Assembly: GCA_964500205.1 (NCBI GenBank)
Contig: CAZCNS010000003.1
Span: forward strand, 266,861-330,860
From: UBA10329 sp964500205
Lineage (GTDB): Bacteria > Bacteroidota > Bacteroidia > UBA10329
Direction of reading: 5' to 3'
Length of the DNA: 64,000 nucleotides
The notes under the pieces are model-generated. The model did not search any database, was not told the origin of the DNA, and was given only the letters and a program-made list of their open reading frames with translations. Shown piece after piece: positions 42,667 through 51,334 of the stretch (position 1 is the first letter of the stretch; the number at the start of each line of letters is the position of its first letter). The translations under genes were made by a program, and so were the position numbers.

Positions 42667-43775
42667 TCCCTTTCCTGATTGACCGTGAATCCAGAGTTCA
42701 TCAGATGCACACGCTTACCGAAATGGGCAAGGTCGCTATGCACCATCTCGGTGATCAAGTCATCAAGCGAATATTGGGGTTCCCAGCCCAATTCCTTCTT
42801 GGCCTTGGCTGGGTCACCGATCAGCAGGTCCACCTCTGTGGGGCGGAAATAGTTGGGGTCCACCTCAACGAGCACGTCACCCACATTCAAATGCGGGAAA
42901 TCTCCATTCAAAGAACTGACAACACCCTGCTCCTTCTCCCCTTCCCCCTTGAACACCAATTCGATACCCGCTTCGCGGAAGGCACGCTGCACGAATTCCC
43001 GAACGCGGGTGGTGATGCCCGTGGCAATGACATAATCAGAAGGTTGCTCCTGCTGAAGAATGCGCCACATGGCCTCCACGTAGTCCTTGGCATGGCCCCA
43101 GTCGCGCTGGGCATCGAGGTTGCCGAGGTAGAGCTTCTTATCCAGGCCGAGGGCGATCTTGGCCGCTGCACGGGTTATCTTCCTTGTAACGAAAGTCTCC
43201 CCACGGATAGGGCTCTCGTGGTTGAAGAGAATGCCATTGCTGGCAAACATGCCGTACGCCTCGCGGTAATTCACTGTGATCCAGTAGGCGTAGAGCTTCG
43301 CCACACCGTAGGGCGAGCGCGGGTAGAACGGGGTGGTCTCGCTCTGTGGCACTGCCTGCACCAGTCCATACAGTTCAGAGGTCGAAGCCTGATAAACCTT
43401 CGTCTTCTTGGTGAGGTCCAGCAGGCGTATGGCCTCCAGGATGCGCAGCGCACCGAGGCCATCGACATTGGCGGTGTACTCCGGCTCATCGAAGCTCACC
43501 TTGACATGCGACATGGCCCCGAGGTTGTAAATCTCATCTGGCTGCACCTCTTTGATGATGCGGGTGATGTTAAGCGAATCGCTAAGGTCTCCATAGTGCA
43601 GGATGAAGTTCACCTTATCCTCATGGGGATCCATGTAGAGATGGTCGATGCGGTCGGTGTTGATGAGCGAACTCCTGCGCTTAATGCCGTGGACCTCATA
43701 GCCCTTGGACAGGAGCAGTTCGGCCAAATAGGCCCCGTCCTGCCCCGTAATGCCCGTGATGAGTGCTTTCTTCAT
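42663..43775 (-). CDS. gmd: GDP-mannose 4,6-dehydratase
   Basis: 370-residue SDR enzyme converting GDP-D-mannose to GDP-4-keto-6-deoxy-D-mannose, precursor of L-fucose, D-rhamnose, perosamine and related sugars. The NADP-binding loop is TGITGQDGAYLA at residues 7-18. STSE at 131-134 and YGVAK (Tyr156, Lys160) form the catalytic set. FNHESPIRGETFVTRKITRA is a further diagnostic block. The usual partner GDP-L-fucose synthase (fcl) is not in this window, so the final sugar is open. It has its own promoter element 44 bases upstream and couples to the Wzm gene. Confidence 0.96.
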   Translation of the reverse strand: MKKALITGITGQDGAYLAELLLSKGYEVHGIKRRSSLINTDRIDHLYMDPHEDKVNFILHYGDLSDSLNITRIIKEVQPDEIYNLGAMSHVKVSFDEPEYTANVDGLGALRILEAIRLLDLTKKTKVYQASTSELYGLVQAVPQSETTPFYPRSPYGVAKLYAYWITVNYREAYGMFASNGILFNHESPIRGETFVTRKITRAAAKIALGLDKKLYLGNLDAQRDWGHAKDYVEAMWRILQQEQPSDYVIATGITTRVREFVQRAFREAGIELVFKGEGEKEQGVVSSLNGDFPHLNVGDVLVEVDPNYFRPTEVDLLIGDPAKAKKELGWEPQYSLDDLITEMVHSDLAHFGKRVHLMNSGFTVNQERE

Positions 43776-43819
43776 TCAAATGGAAATGCCCCGATGGAAG
43801 TAGTGATAGTCTCAGCGGC

Positions 43820-43827
43820 CAAAAGTA
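43820..43827 (-). promoter_or_regulatory. Bacteroidota -7 element for gmd-wzm-wzt unit
   Basis: TACTTTTG on the minus strand matches TAnnTTTG; leader to the gmd ATG is 44 bases. It would drive the long unit of genes reading down from 43775. Confidence 0.6.
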
Positions 43828-43886
43828 GCATCCCGTCTGTTCGGAAACGTCCATTTATGGGCCATTCACGGCAGAAGATCAACGTT

Positions 43887-44888
43887 TCATCCTTCACGTT
43901 CATGAAGGCCCAGCAACCGTCCTATGAAGGACTTGTTCCAACTGAAGAAGAGCCGCCACGATGACGGTTGTATGGGGGCTGTCCAAGGAATGCCCACACC
44001 CAGCCTCAAAGAGCGGAGCAGGCGCCCGTGATTGAGTGCCGAAGTAGCTTGTCGGAATCGCAACTCCTGAGGGTGAGCAAGCATGTGCCGCTCCCACTTG
44101 CTGCGCACGGCATTCCCCTCATGGGCTGACATTGCACCGCTCAGAGTGGCAGCTCGCAGGTCGCTGTCGATGTTGCCCGCGAAGAACCGCAGGGGATCAG
44201 TGTTGCACAGGTGCGTCTGTGCCGGGTGCATCCGGTAGTGATAGGCCACCTCGTGCAAATGCCTCCCGTGAGCGTGGAAGGCCAACTGGAAGATCCAGTG
44301 GTAGTCCTCATGCGAGATGCGGTGGAACACAGGGTGGTAGCCCCCCACCCTATCCAGCAGCTCTCTGCGCAGCATCACCGTAGCACAGCAGATGGTCGGA
44401 TAGTACGTGGGGTCTGATGCCAGCCGAGCCAGATCGGGGCCGCCCACGTGGGTGGATATCACCTCGCCATCCGCATCGGTGCGGCAATAGCCCGTGGTGA
44501 TGAAACCGAGTTGTGCATCTGCCATGAAGCGACTCACGCAGCGTCCAAGGCGCCCAGGCACGCAGGTGTCGTCCGCATCGAGGAACGTTAAAAGCGCACC
44601 GCGCACCTCGCCAAAGAGTCGGTTGCAGGCACGGAGGTAGCCTTCGTTCTCTGCGTTCTGAAAAACACGGATGCGGGCATCGGTCAGTCCATCCAGAAAG
44701 CGCTGTGTGCCGTCCGTGCTGCCGTCATTGATGATGAGCAGCTCCCAATGCCCATAGTCCTGAGCAAGGATGCTGCCAATCGCCTGTACGATGAAGCGTT
44801 CGGCATTGTAAACAGGCATAAGCACGCTGACCAGAGGTCTGTTAGTCATCTGCTCGAACACCAATGGCCGTTTTGAAGGTTTCATCAT
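43887..44888 (-). CDS. GT2 glycosyltransferase
   Basis: 333-residue family 2 glycosyltransferase. SVLMPVYNAERFIVQAI, INDGSTDGTQRFL and FLDADDTCVPG mark the GT-A core. A His-rich second half (HRISHEDYHWIFQLAFHAHG) contains the acceptor and catalytic Asp region. Start ATG 44888 overlaps the previous stop by four bases; a second ATG at 44885 and one at 44849 are alternatives. A low-complexity tail ends in the gmd promoter region. Confidence 0.84.
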   Translation of the reverse strand: MMKPSKRPLVFEQMTNRPLVSVLMPVYNAERFIVQAIGSILAQDYGHWELLIINDGSTDGTQRFLDGLTDARIRVFQNAENEGYLRACNRLFGEVRGALLTFLDADDTCVPGRLGRCVSRFMADAQLGFITTGYCRTDADGEVISTHVGGPDLARLASDPTYYPTICCATVMLRRELLDRVGGYHPVFHRISHEDYHWIFQLAFHAHGRHLHEVAYHYRMHPAQTHLCNTDPLRFFAGNIDSDLRAATLSGAMSAHEGNAVRSKWERHMLAHPQELRFRQATSALNHGRLLRSLRLGVGIPWTAPIQPSSWRLFFSWNKSFIGRLLGLHEREG

Positions 44889-45829
44889 AACCTTGGTCGG
44901 ATCCTCTCTATGCGAAACTGCCATGCGATCTTGTCTATGAGGTCGACCAACCCTGCGTCCGATGCGATATCAAACAGCTCACTCAGTAGCTGTACATCAG
45001 CATCAGCGTATGCCTGCGGCATCATTCCTTCACATAGATATGCCAACAGCATACTCCGGTCTACATGCTCTGGTAACGCAATTCTGTCGCCATGTTCAGG
45101 AATGGGAAACCGTTCCAAATGGTTCCGGAGTGCATCAGGTAGATCCATAGAACATAAAAGGCCATGGATGAGCCCCCAATGTTCAGCTTTCATCTCCTCT
45201 GCATATTGCTGCGACTTGGCATCATCCGTCAGATAAAAACGGCTGAGAATGGTATCGACCGACCGCACCCTGTCCACTCCATATTTCAGCAGGTACCGGA
45301 ACCAAAGGTCCATGTCCATGGTGAAATGCAGATTTTCGTTTACTCCACCCAACTCCCTGACCACCTCCGTGCGATAGAAATGCGAAGGCTGAGCCATGCC
45401 GTAGCGCGCAAGGGTCTGCTCAGTAGTCTCGAAAACGGATGTTTTCCCTTTGCTGACCGCCTTGCCATCAGCCGTCATCTTGATACAGGTGCCTACCACC
45501 ACATCTGCCCCATCATGCATCTGGTCAACGACCTCTTGCAATGCACCGAGTTCAAGGGTGTCATCGGCATTGAGCCAATTGAATATGCGCCCTTTCGCCA
45601 ACTTCAATCCCTTGTTGATGGCATGACTCTGTCCTCTGTCAGGACCGCTGTGCCAATAGGCCAAGCGGCTCTCATTCTCCCGGATGATGTCCACTGTACC
45701 GTCCGTGCTACCGCCATCCATGATGATGTGTTGCACCGGCACACCCTGCACAGCCACAGAGCGGATGCACCGCTCGATGGTGGCAGCACCATTGAGCACT
45801 GGTGTTACGATGGTGACCTCGGGTAACAT
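44885..45829 (-). CDS. GT2 glycosyltransferase
   Basis: 314-residue family 2 glycosyltransferase of the WcaA-like type. TIVTPVLNGAATIERCIRSV, MDGGSTDGTVDII, GPDRGQSHAINKGLKL and NWLNADDTLELG are present. It is the first gene of the minus-strand run and stands head-to-head with the plus-strand gene at 45908. No clear TAnnTTTG element is seen ahead of it. Confidence 0.86.
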   Translation of the reverse strand: MLPEVTIVTPVLNGAATIERCIRSVAVQGVPVQHIIMDGGSTDGTVDIIRENESRLAYWHSGPDRGQSHAINKGLKLAKGRIFNWLNADDTLELGALQEVVDQMHDGADVVVGTCIKMTADGKAVSKGKTSVFETTEQTLARYGMAQPSHFYRTEVVRELGGVNENLHFTMDMDLWFRYLLKYGVDRVRSVDTILSRFYLTDDAKSQQYAEEMKAEHWGLIHGLLCSMDLPDALRNHLERFPIPEHGDRIALPEHVDRSMLLAYLCEGMMPQAYADADVQLLSELFDIASDAGLVDLIDKIAWQFRIERIRPRL

Positions 45830-45907
45830 GCGGCTAAGATCGGGGATTCGCTTTTATCCGAAGCTGCCCCTTTCAGCCCGTTTGAAATGCGGAAACTTGC
45901 AGCCACC

Positions 45908-46597
45908 ATGGACCCCGTCATCGACATCATCATTCCCGCCTTCAACGAGGAGGCCGCCATAGGTCATGTGCTGGATGACATTCCGAGGAAAATGGTGCGG
46001 CACATCATCGTCTGCGACAACAACAGCACCGACCGCACCGCCCATGTGGCCCGGGAGCATGGTGCGGTGGTGGTGCATGAGCCGAGAGCGGGCTACGGAA
46101 GTGCCTGTCTGCGCGGTATGGCATACATCGCATCGCAGGAGATGAAACCCGATATCGTGGTTTTTCTCGATGGCGACCACAGCGACCATCCGCAGCAGTT
46201 GCCACAGCTCGTGCGGCCCATCACTGACGACAAGGCCGACATCGTCATCGGTTCGCGGGTGCTGGGCCGCGCTGACAAAGGCTCGCTCATGCCGCAGCAG
46301 CGGTTCGGGAACTGGCTGGCAACGCTGCTGTTGCGCATCATTTACGGAGTAAACTACACCGACCTCGGGCCGTTCCGCGCCATCCGATATGAAAGCCTGT
46401 TGACCCTCGGCATGTGCGACCCAGACTACGGCTGGACGGTGGAGATGCAGCTCAAAGCAGCGAAGAAGGGGCTGCGCCAATCAGAAGTGCCCGTGGATTA
46501 CCGCGTCCGCATCGGTGAGTCTAAGGTCTCCGGCACGGTCAAGGGCACCATCGGGGCCGGGTACAAGATTCTATATACCATCTTCCGTCATGTGTGA
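45908..46597 (+). CDS. GT2 glycosyltransferase, DPM1-like
   Basis: 229-residue soluble family 2 enzyme. IDIIIPAFNEEAAIGHVL, CDNNSTDRTAHVA, PRAGYGSACLRGM and FLDGDHSDHPQQL match the dolichol/polyprenyl-phosphate mannosyltransferase-like clade. ARLLRIIYGVNYTDLGPFRAI and DPDYGWTVEMQLKAAKKGL are typical of it. It may charge undecaprenyl phosphate with a sugar for the locus next door. I chose ATG 45908 over 45887 because the family block begins there. It has no TM tail. Confidence 0.85.
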   Translation: MDPVIDIIIPAFNEEAAIGHVLDDIPRKMVRHIIVCDNNSTDRTAHVAREHGAVVVHEPRAGYGSACLRGMAYIASQEMKPDIVVFLDGDHSDHPQQLPQLVRPITDDKADIVIGSRVLGRADKGSLMPQQRFGNWLATLLLRIIYGVNYTDLGPFRAIRYESLLTLGMCDPDYGWTVEMQLKAAKKGLRQSEVPVDYRVRIGESKVSGTVKGTIGAGYKILYTIFRHV

Positions 46598-46613
46598 GCC
46601 TCATCCTTCGGGG

Positions 46614-46621
46614 TAACTTTG
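46614..46621 (+). promoter_or_regulatory. Bacteroidota -7 element for copper ATPase
   Basis: TAACTTTG lies five bases before the ATG at 46627 and just after the stop of the preceding gene. It supports that start and a leaderless transcript. Confidence 0.65.
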
Positions 46622-46626
46622 CTCCG

Positions 46627-48813
46627 ATGAGTGAGAAAGAGGTCACCGTGATCGTAGAGGGTATGACCTGCGCCAACTGCGCGGCAGGCATTCAGCGGAA
46701 ACTCAACAAGGCGGGCTATTCCAAAGTGGACGTGAGTTTCGCCACGGGCGAGGTCGCCATTGCCGAGGAGACCCCCATCGACCTCGACCGTGTGAAGGAG
46801 CTGGTCGGTGATGCAGGCTTCACCTACATCGGAACAAAGAAGATTGATAAACAGGGACTTGCCCTCATTGAGAAGAAGTTTCTGTTCACCCTTCCTTTCA
46901 CCATTCCTTTACTGGCGCACATGGTGCTGCCGTGGCACTTTCTGCACGACCCGCTGGTGCAGCTCGCACTGAGCATCCCAGTGGTGGCCGTGGGCCTGCA
47001 TCATTTCGGGAAAAGTGCGCTCGGCTCGCTGCGCAATGGTGTGCCGAACATGGATGTGCTCATCTTCATCGGCTCCACATCCGCATTCCTATATAGCCTC
47101 TCGGGGCTTTGGATGACTTGGGGAACGGGCAACGAAGGCAACTACCTCTTCTTCGAGACGGCCGCCACCATCATCACCCTCGTTCTCATGGGCAACGTGA
47201 TCGAGCACCGTGCTGTGAAGCAGACCACCACAGCCATATCCGACCTCGGCCGATTGCAGGAGGGGGTTGCTAAAAAGGTGGTGGGAAAGCTGAAACATGA
47301 AAGCAGAAAGCTGAAATCCGCCACGCCTGACTCGCAATCAACAATCATCAATCAACAATCATCAATCGTACAAACTCCATTCAACAAGCTGTTAGTCAAC
47401 GATATCGTACAGTTGGTCACAGGCGACAGCATCCCCGCGGACGGGCTGCTCATCGAGGGTTCGCTGCATGTGAACGAGAGCATGGTGACGGGCGAGAGCG
47501 AACCCGCGCGCAAGTCGGAGGGCGAGACGCTCATCGGTGGCACGCTGGTGGCAGATGGCAACGGCCTCGTGCAGCTGACAGCTACGGGCAAGGACACCGT
47601 GCTGGCGGGCATCATCGCCATGGTGAAACGGGCGCAGCAGGAGAAACCCGCCATCCAACGCCTCGCAGACCGCATCAGTGCTGTGTTCGTGCCGGTGGTA
47701 GTCGGAATTGCGGTGCTCACTTTCGTCATCAGCCATTTCGTGGTGGGTATCGGGCTGCAATCGGCCATCATGAACGCGGTGGCGGTGCTGGTGATCTCCT
47801 GCCCCTGTGCCATGGGCCTTGCCACGCCCACGGCCGTCATGGTGGGACTGGGCCGCAGTGCCAAGCGAGGCGTGCTTTTCAAGGGTGCGCAGAGCATCGA
47901 GACGCTATCGAAGGTGACCCGAGTGGTGTTCGACAAGACAGGCACACTGACCACGGGCGAGCTGAGGGTCGGCAGGACGTTCATTCCCAATGAAACCAAG
48001 CTATTCACCGAATTGGGCTTTGCACTCGCGTTAGCACAGAAGTCCTCCCACCCCTACTCTATTTCTTTGGCCGTACATGCCACATCATTGGGAACCGAAG
48101 CCTTTCCACTACATGAAATACACGAGGTTAAAGGCATCAGCATGGAGGGCCGCGATGAGGAAGGCAACCTTTGGCAACTGGGTTCTTTCCGTCTTTTGAA
48201 GGAAATCGAGGACTGGAACAAAGGCGACCTGCACCTGCTGCGCAACGGGGAGGCAGTGGCCTCTTTCTCCATGGAAGATGAGATCCGCGAAGGCGCGGAA
48301 AAACTCATCTCTTTTCTCAAGGAAAAAGGAATCCGAACGGTGCTGCTCAGTGGCGACCGCAAGGCCAAGTGCGAGCAGGTGGCCCGTGACCTGGGCATCA
48401 ATGAGGTCTTTGCGGAGCAGCTCCCTGAACAGAAGCTGGAGCTGATTCAGCAATGGGCCGACTCCGAACCTACGGCCATGGTGGGCGATGGCATCAACGA
48501 TGCGCCCGCGCTGACCCGTGCCACGGTGGGCATCTCATTGAGCAATGCCACACAGGCGGCCATGAACGCGGCCACTGTCGTGGTGATGGACGGTGGAGGG
48601 CTTTCCCGCCTTCAAGAGGCGTTCAGCCTTGGTGGGCACACGCTGCTCACCATCCGGCAGAACCTCTTCTGGGCCTTTGCCTACAACATCGTGGCGATAC
48701 CGATGGCAGCACTCGGCTTCCTGAACCCGATGGTGGCGGCACTGAGCATGGCCTTCTCGGACGTGGTGGTGATTGGCAATGCCATCCGATTCAAATACAA
48801 GCGATTGGATTGA
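46627..48813 (+). CDS. copA: Copper-translocating P1B-type ATPase
   Basis: 728-residue P1B-type ATPase exporting Cu(I) from the cytoplasm. One N-terminal heavy-metal-associated domain carries GMTCANCAAG (Cys15, Cys18). The membrane CPC motif is at 392-394 in ISCPCAMGLATPTA. The phosphorylated Asp is Asp436 in DKTGTLT, with GDGINDAPAL near the end. A low-complexity insertion of about 28 residues (roughly 220-248) sits just before the actuator domain, encoded by simple-sequence DNA at 47286-47368. ATG 46627 is chosen from the promoter spacing; a start at 46594 would add 11 unrelated residues. Confidence 0.92.
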   Translation: MSEKEVTVIVEGMTCANCAAGIQRKLNKAGYSKVDVSFATGEVAIAEETPIDLDRVKELVGDAGFTYIGTKKIDKQGLALIEKKFLFTLPFTIPLLAHMVLPWHFLHDPLVQLALSIPVVAVGLHHFGKSALGSLRNGVPNMDVLIFIGSTSAFLYSLSGLWMTWGTGNEGNYLFFETAATIITLVLMGNVIEHRAVKQTTTAISDLGRLQEGVAKKVVGKLKHESRKLKSATPDSQSTIINQQSSIVQTPFNKLLVNDIVQLVTGDSIPADGLLIEGSLHVNESMVTGESEPARKSEGETLIGGTLVADGNGLVQLTATGKDTVLAGIIAMVKRAQQEKPAIQRLADRISAVFVPVVVGIAVLTFVISHFVVGIGLQSAIMNAVAVLVISCPCAMGLATPTAVMVGLGRSAKRGVLFKGAQSIETLSKVTRVVFDKTGTLTTGELRVGRTFIPNETKLFTELGFALALAQKSSHPYSISLAVHATSLGTEAFPLHEIHEVKGISMEGRDEEGNLWQLGSFRLLKEIEDWNKGDLHLLRNGEAVASFSMEDEIREGAEKLISFLKEKGIRTVLLSGDRKAKCEQVARDLGINEVFAEQLPEQKLELIQQWADSEPTAMVGDGINDAPALTRATVGISLSNATQAAMNAATVVVMDGGGLSRLQEAFSLGGHTLLTIRQNLFWAFAYNIVAIPMAALGFLNPMVAALSMAFSDVVVIGNAIRFKYKRLD
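47286..47368 (+). repeat. Simple-sequence insertion inside copper ATPase gene
   Basis: Two adjacent AT-rich blocks in frame: AAGCTGAAACATGAAAGC with AGAAAGCTGAAA at 47286-47315, and (CAATCAACAATCAT)-type repeats at about 47335-47368. They encode KLKHESRKLKS and STIINQQSSI. The first shares 19 identical bases with the complement of 41767-41785. Confidence 0.8.
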
Positions 48814-48815
48814 CC

Positions 48816-50570
48816 TTAACGTGCGAACCTGATCGCTCCGGCACGCCCGTTACCGGTATTCCAGCGCAGCACATAAATGCCCGCAGGTAGTGTGGCAAGA
48901 ATGCGATCACCACGCCCATGCTGACTCCAATGGCCCAACACCCTGCCCGACACATCAAGAAGAACGGCCTCCACCGATTCATCTGAAGTGAACACTATGA
49001 GACCCTCACGCACAGCTATGGGTGCGTCAAGGTTCACTGCGGGAGCTTCCCCGTCAATGCCCACGACCAAGTTGTTCCCGGCCTCACCCTCGACCAAATG
49101 GAGCGTGGTATTGATGGCAAGGTCAATGAACTTCTCCCTCAGTCCGCTGGGCCAAAGGACCAAGAGGCTGTCCACCACTTCTGCATCGCCAAGGCCGAAG
49201 TGCAGGTATTGGGAGCTTTGTCCGAAGTGGGCCTCCCCACAGAGGGTATAGCGCGTCTGCATCAGTCCGCCCGCGAAGCAGCGTACCGTGGCACCGATGG
49301 CATCGCGGTTGCTCACCGTGCCTTCCAGTGCTACCTTGATGAAGTGACCGCCCATGTGGTTGTTGCGCCAGAGCTCGGCCCGGAAAGGCTGCTTGTTGGA
49401 AATGGCGATGTCGGGTGCCCCGTCATTGTCAAAGTCAGCAGTGGCTGCACAGTAGCTCCTGCTGATATGGTCTGCGAAACCTGAGTCATCACGCAGCGCA
49501 AATCCCACTCCCGAAACATTGGTGAAAAACCTATCGGAAAAGATGTTGGTCTGCGCGGTATTGTTCAACGGTGATGTGGCCACGTACAGGTCGAGCCAAC
49601 CATCCAGATCCTGATCGAGCCAAAGCGCACTCCAACAGATCCTGTTGACCACAACACCGTAGGAAACGGCCATATCCTCGAAAACCCCGTTGCCATCATT
49701 CACGAACAGGACGTTGCCCGCCTCGTGGTTGGTCTGGTAGATGTCGAGGTCGCCATCATTATCGAAATCGCCCACCGTGTTGCTCATGGCATCAATGCCG
49801 ATGGCCGTGCCGCTGGGCATGCTCACATCCATGAAAGTGCCATCACCTGTGGCTTTGTTGCGGTACATGCCGTTGAGATATGGAACCCTGTCGTTGGAGA
49901 CGAACAGGTCAGGCCAGCCATCCATGTCAATATCCGGGAAGGTGGACTGAAATGAGGCCCTTGAGCCATCACCGATGCCTGCAATGGATGTCATTTCGGA
50001 GAATGTGCCGTCACCGTTGCTCAGGTAGAATTCGTTTGTAGGCCCATTTTCCGCGCTGTAATTGCAGATGTACAAATCAAGAAATCCGTCACGGTTAACA
50101 TCGGCCCAGCTTGCCCCCATGCTCATGCCGCCATGTGCAGAAATGCCAACGAGCGCTGTCACATCCGTGAAATTGAATATACCATCGTTGGCGTAGAGGG
50201 AACGCTCTCCGAACAGGCGGGTGACGAAAAGGTCTGCATCGCCATCGTTGTCGTAATCCACCCAGATGACGGCTTTCATCTCTGACTGATTGGGGATGTT
50301 GAAAATCACTTGACTGAAATAGCCACCATCATTGCGGAAGAAAGCCGGAGGCAACCCGGTACGGGCGTAGGTGAGGTCGGGCCAGCCATCGCGGTCCCAG
50401 TCATGGAAGCTGATGCCAAGGCCCCAGTTCAAGTGATCGCTCATGACCGCGACACCACGGTCTATCGCAACCTCCGAAAACAAGGTTTGCCCCCATAAAG
50501 AACCATTACTGCAAAAAGTCAGCAACAGCCAGATATGCAGTGCGGTCAGATTCGGGGTAATGCTTGCCAA
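48816..50570 (-). CDS. VCBS/FG-GAP repeat protein with T9SS sorting domain
   Basis: 584-residue secreted protein of the CRTAC1/ASPIC-UnbV type. After a signal peptide (LLLTFCSNGSLWGQ) come about seven FG-GAP/VCBS-like repeats with Ca-binding signatures such as WDRDGWPDL, DYDNDGDADLF, DVNRDGFLDLY, DIDMDGWPDLF and DFDNDGDLDIY, forming a beta-propeller. An ASPIC/UnbV domain follows (GHFIKVALEGTVSNRDAIGA, LWPSGLREKF). The last 75 residues look like a T9SS C-terminal domain (VEAVLLDVSGRVL, LPAGIYVLRW). It is probably a surface or secreted binding protein. The start is TTG 50570, the only initiator in frame. Confidence 0.88.
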   Translation of the reverse strand: MASITPNLTALHIWLLLTFCSNGSLWGQTLFSEVAIDRGVAVMSDHLNWGLGISFHDWDRDGWPDLTYARTGLPPAFFRNDGGYFSQVIFNIPNQSEMKAVIWVDYDNDGDADLFVTRLFGERSLYANDGIFNFTDVTALVGISAHGGMSMGASWADVNRDGFLDLYICNYSAENGPTNEFYLSNGDGTFSEMTSIAGIGDGSRASFQSTFPDIDMDGWPDLFVSNDRVPYLNGMYRNKATGDGTFMDVSMPSGTAIGIDAMSNTVGDFDNDGDLDIYQTNHEAGNVLFVNDGNGVFEDMAVSYGVVVNRICWSALWLDQDLDGWLDLYVATSPLNNTAQTNIFSDRFFTNVSGVGFALRDDSGFADHISRSYCAATADFDNDGAPDIAISNKQPFRAELWRNNHMGGHFIKVALEGTVSNRDAIGATVRCFAGGLMQTRYTLCGEAHFGQSSQYLHFGLGDAEVVDSLLVLWPSGLREKFIDLAINTTLHLVEGEAGNNLVVGIDGEAPAVNLDAPIAVREGLIVFTSDESVEAVLLDVSGRVLGHWSQHGRGDRILATLPAGIYVLRWNTGNGRAGAIRFAR

Positions 50571-50588
50571 TGGACACGATTGTTAACA

Positions 50589-50596
50589 CAAAGCTA
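50589..50596 (-). promoter_or_regulatory. Bacteroidota -7 element for the VCBS protein gene
   Basis: TAGCTTTG on the minus strand, 18 bases before the TTG start at 50570. It supports that unusual start codon. Confidence 0.55.
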
Positions 50597-50649
50597 AATC
50601 ACCGTTGGTAACGTTTCCTACCATCCAATATAAAGAGCCAGCAACACAA

Positions 50650-50657
50650 TAAATTTG
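50650..50657 (+). promoter_or_regulatory. Bacteroidota -7 element for uridine kinase
   Basis: TAAATTTG lies five bases before the ATG at 50663, matching the short spacing seen for several other genes. Confidence 0.65.
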
Positions 50658-50662
50658 CCGCC

Positions 50663-51319
50663 ATGCGACACAGACATCCCGGCTGCTATGTGATGGGAAT
50701 CGCGGGCGGCAGTGCCTCCGGAAAGACATCCTTCCTCAGAGAGCTGAAAGAGATCATGCCCGAAGGCAGCTTGTGCATAGTCTCGCAGGATAACTACTAC
50801 AAACCACAGGAGGAGCAGCAGCGCGACCGACAAGGGCAGGTGAATTATGACCTCCCGACCAGCATAGACCGAACATCATTCCACAAGGACCTGATGCGCC
50901 TCATCAATGGAGAGACCATTGAACGGACAGAATACACCTTCAACAATCCGGAAGCCAAGCCCAAGACCGTGAGGATGGAGCCGGCCCGCATCATCGTGGT
51001 AGAGGGGCTGTTCGTTTTTCACTACACCGAGATCCGCAACCTGCTCGACCTGCGGATATACCTGGATGTGAGAGAGGATATCAAGTTGCAGCGCAGGATA
51101 CAACGCGACTCCGTGGAACGTGGCTACCCGGAGCACATCGTTCGTTATCAGTGGGACAACCATGTGATGCCGTCTTACAAGAAATTCCTTAAGCCCTACC
51201 GGGACGAAGCACACTTGATTATCACCAACAACATCTCCTACACCAAGGGTCTGGAGGTGCTGCGCAATCACTTGATGCACATCCTGGAGCACGATCTTGT
51301 GAAGGGATACGGATGTTGA
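50663..51319 (+). CDS. udk: Uridine kinase-like nucleoside kinase
   Basis: 218-residue P-loop kinase phosphorylating uridine (and cytidine) to UMP/CMP in pyrimidine salvage. Walker A is GIAGGSASGKTSF near residue 12. DNYYKP (Asp, Tyr) and YDLPTSIDRTSF are characteristic of uridine kinases, as is VVEGLFVFHYTEI. The lid region carries RRIQRDSVERGYP. Length matches the family. It stands between the divergent VCBS gene and the convergent lpxB. Confidence 0.88.
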   Translation: MRHRHPGCYVMGIAGGSASGKTSFLRELKEIMPEGSLCIVSQDNYYKPQEEQQRDRQGQVNYDLPTSIDRTSFHKDLMRLINGETIERTEYTFNNPEAKPKTVRMEPARIIVVEGLFVFHYTEIRNLLDLRIYLDVREDIKLQRRIQRDSVERGYPEHIVRYQWDNHVMPSYKKFLKPYRDEAHLIITNNISYTKGLEVLRNHLMHILEHDLVKGYGC

Positions 51320-51334
51320 GCATGCACGGCTCAT

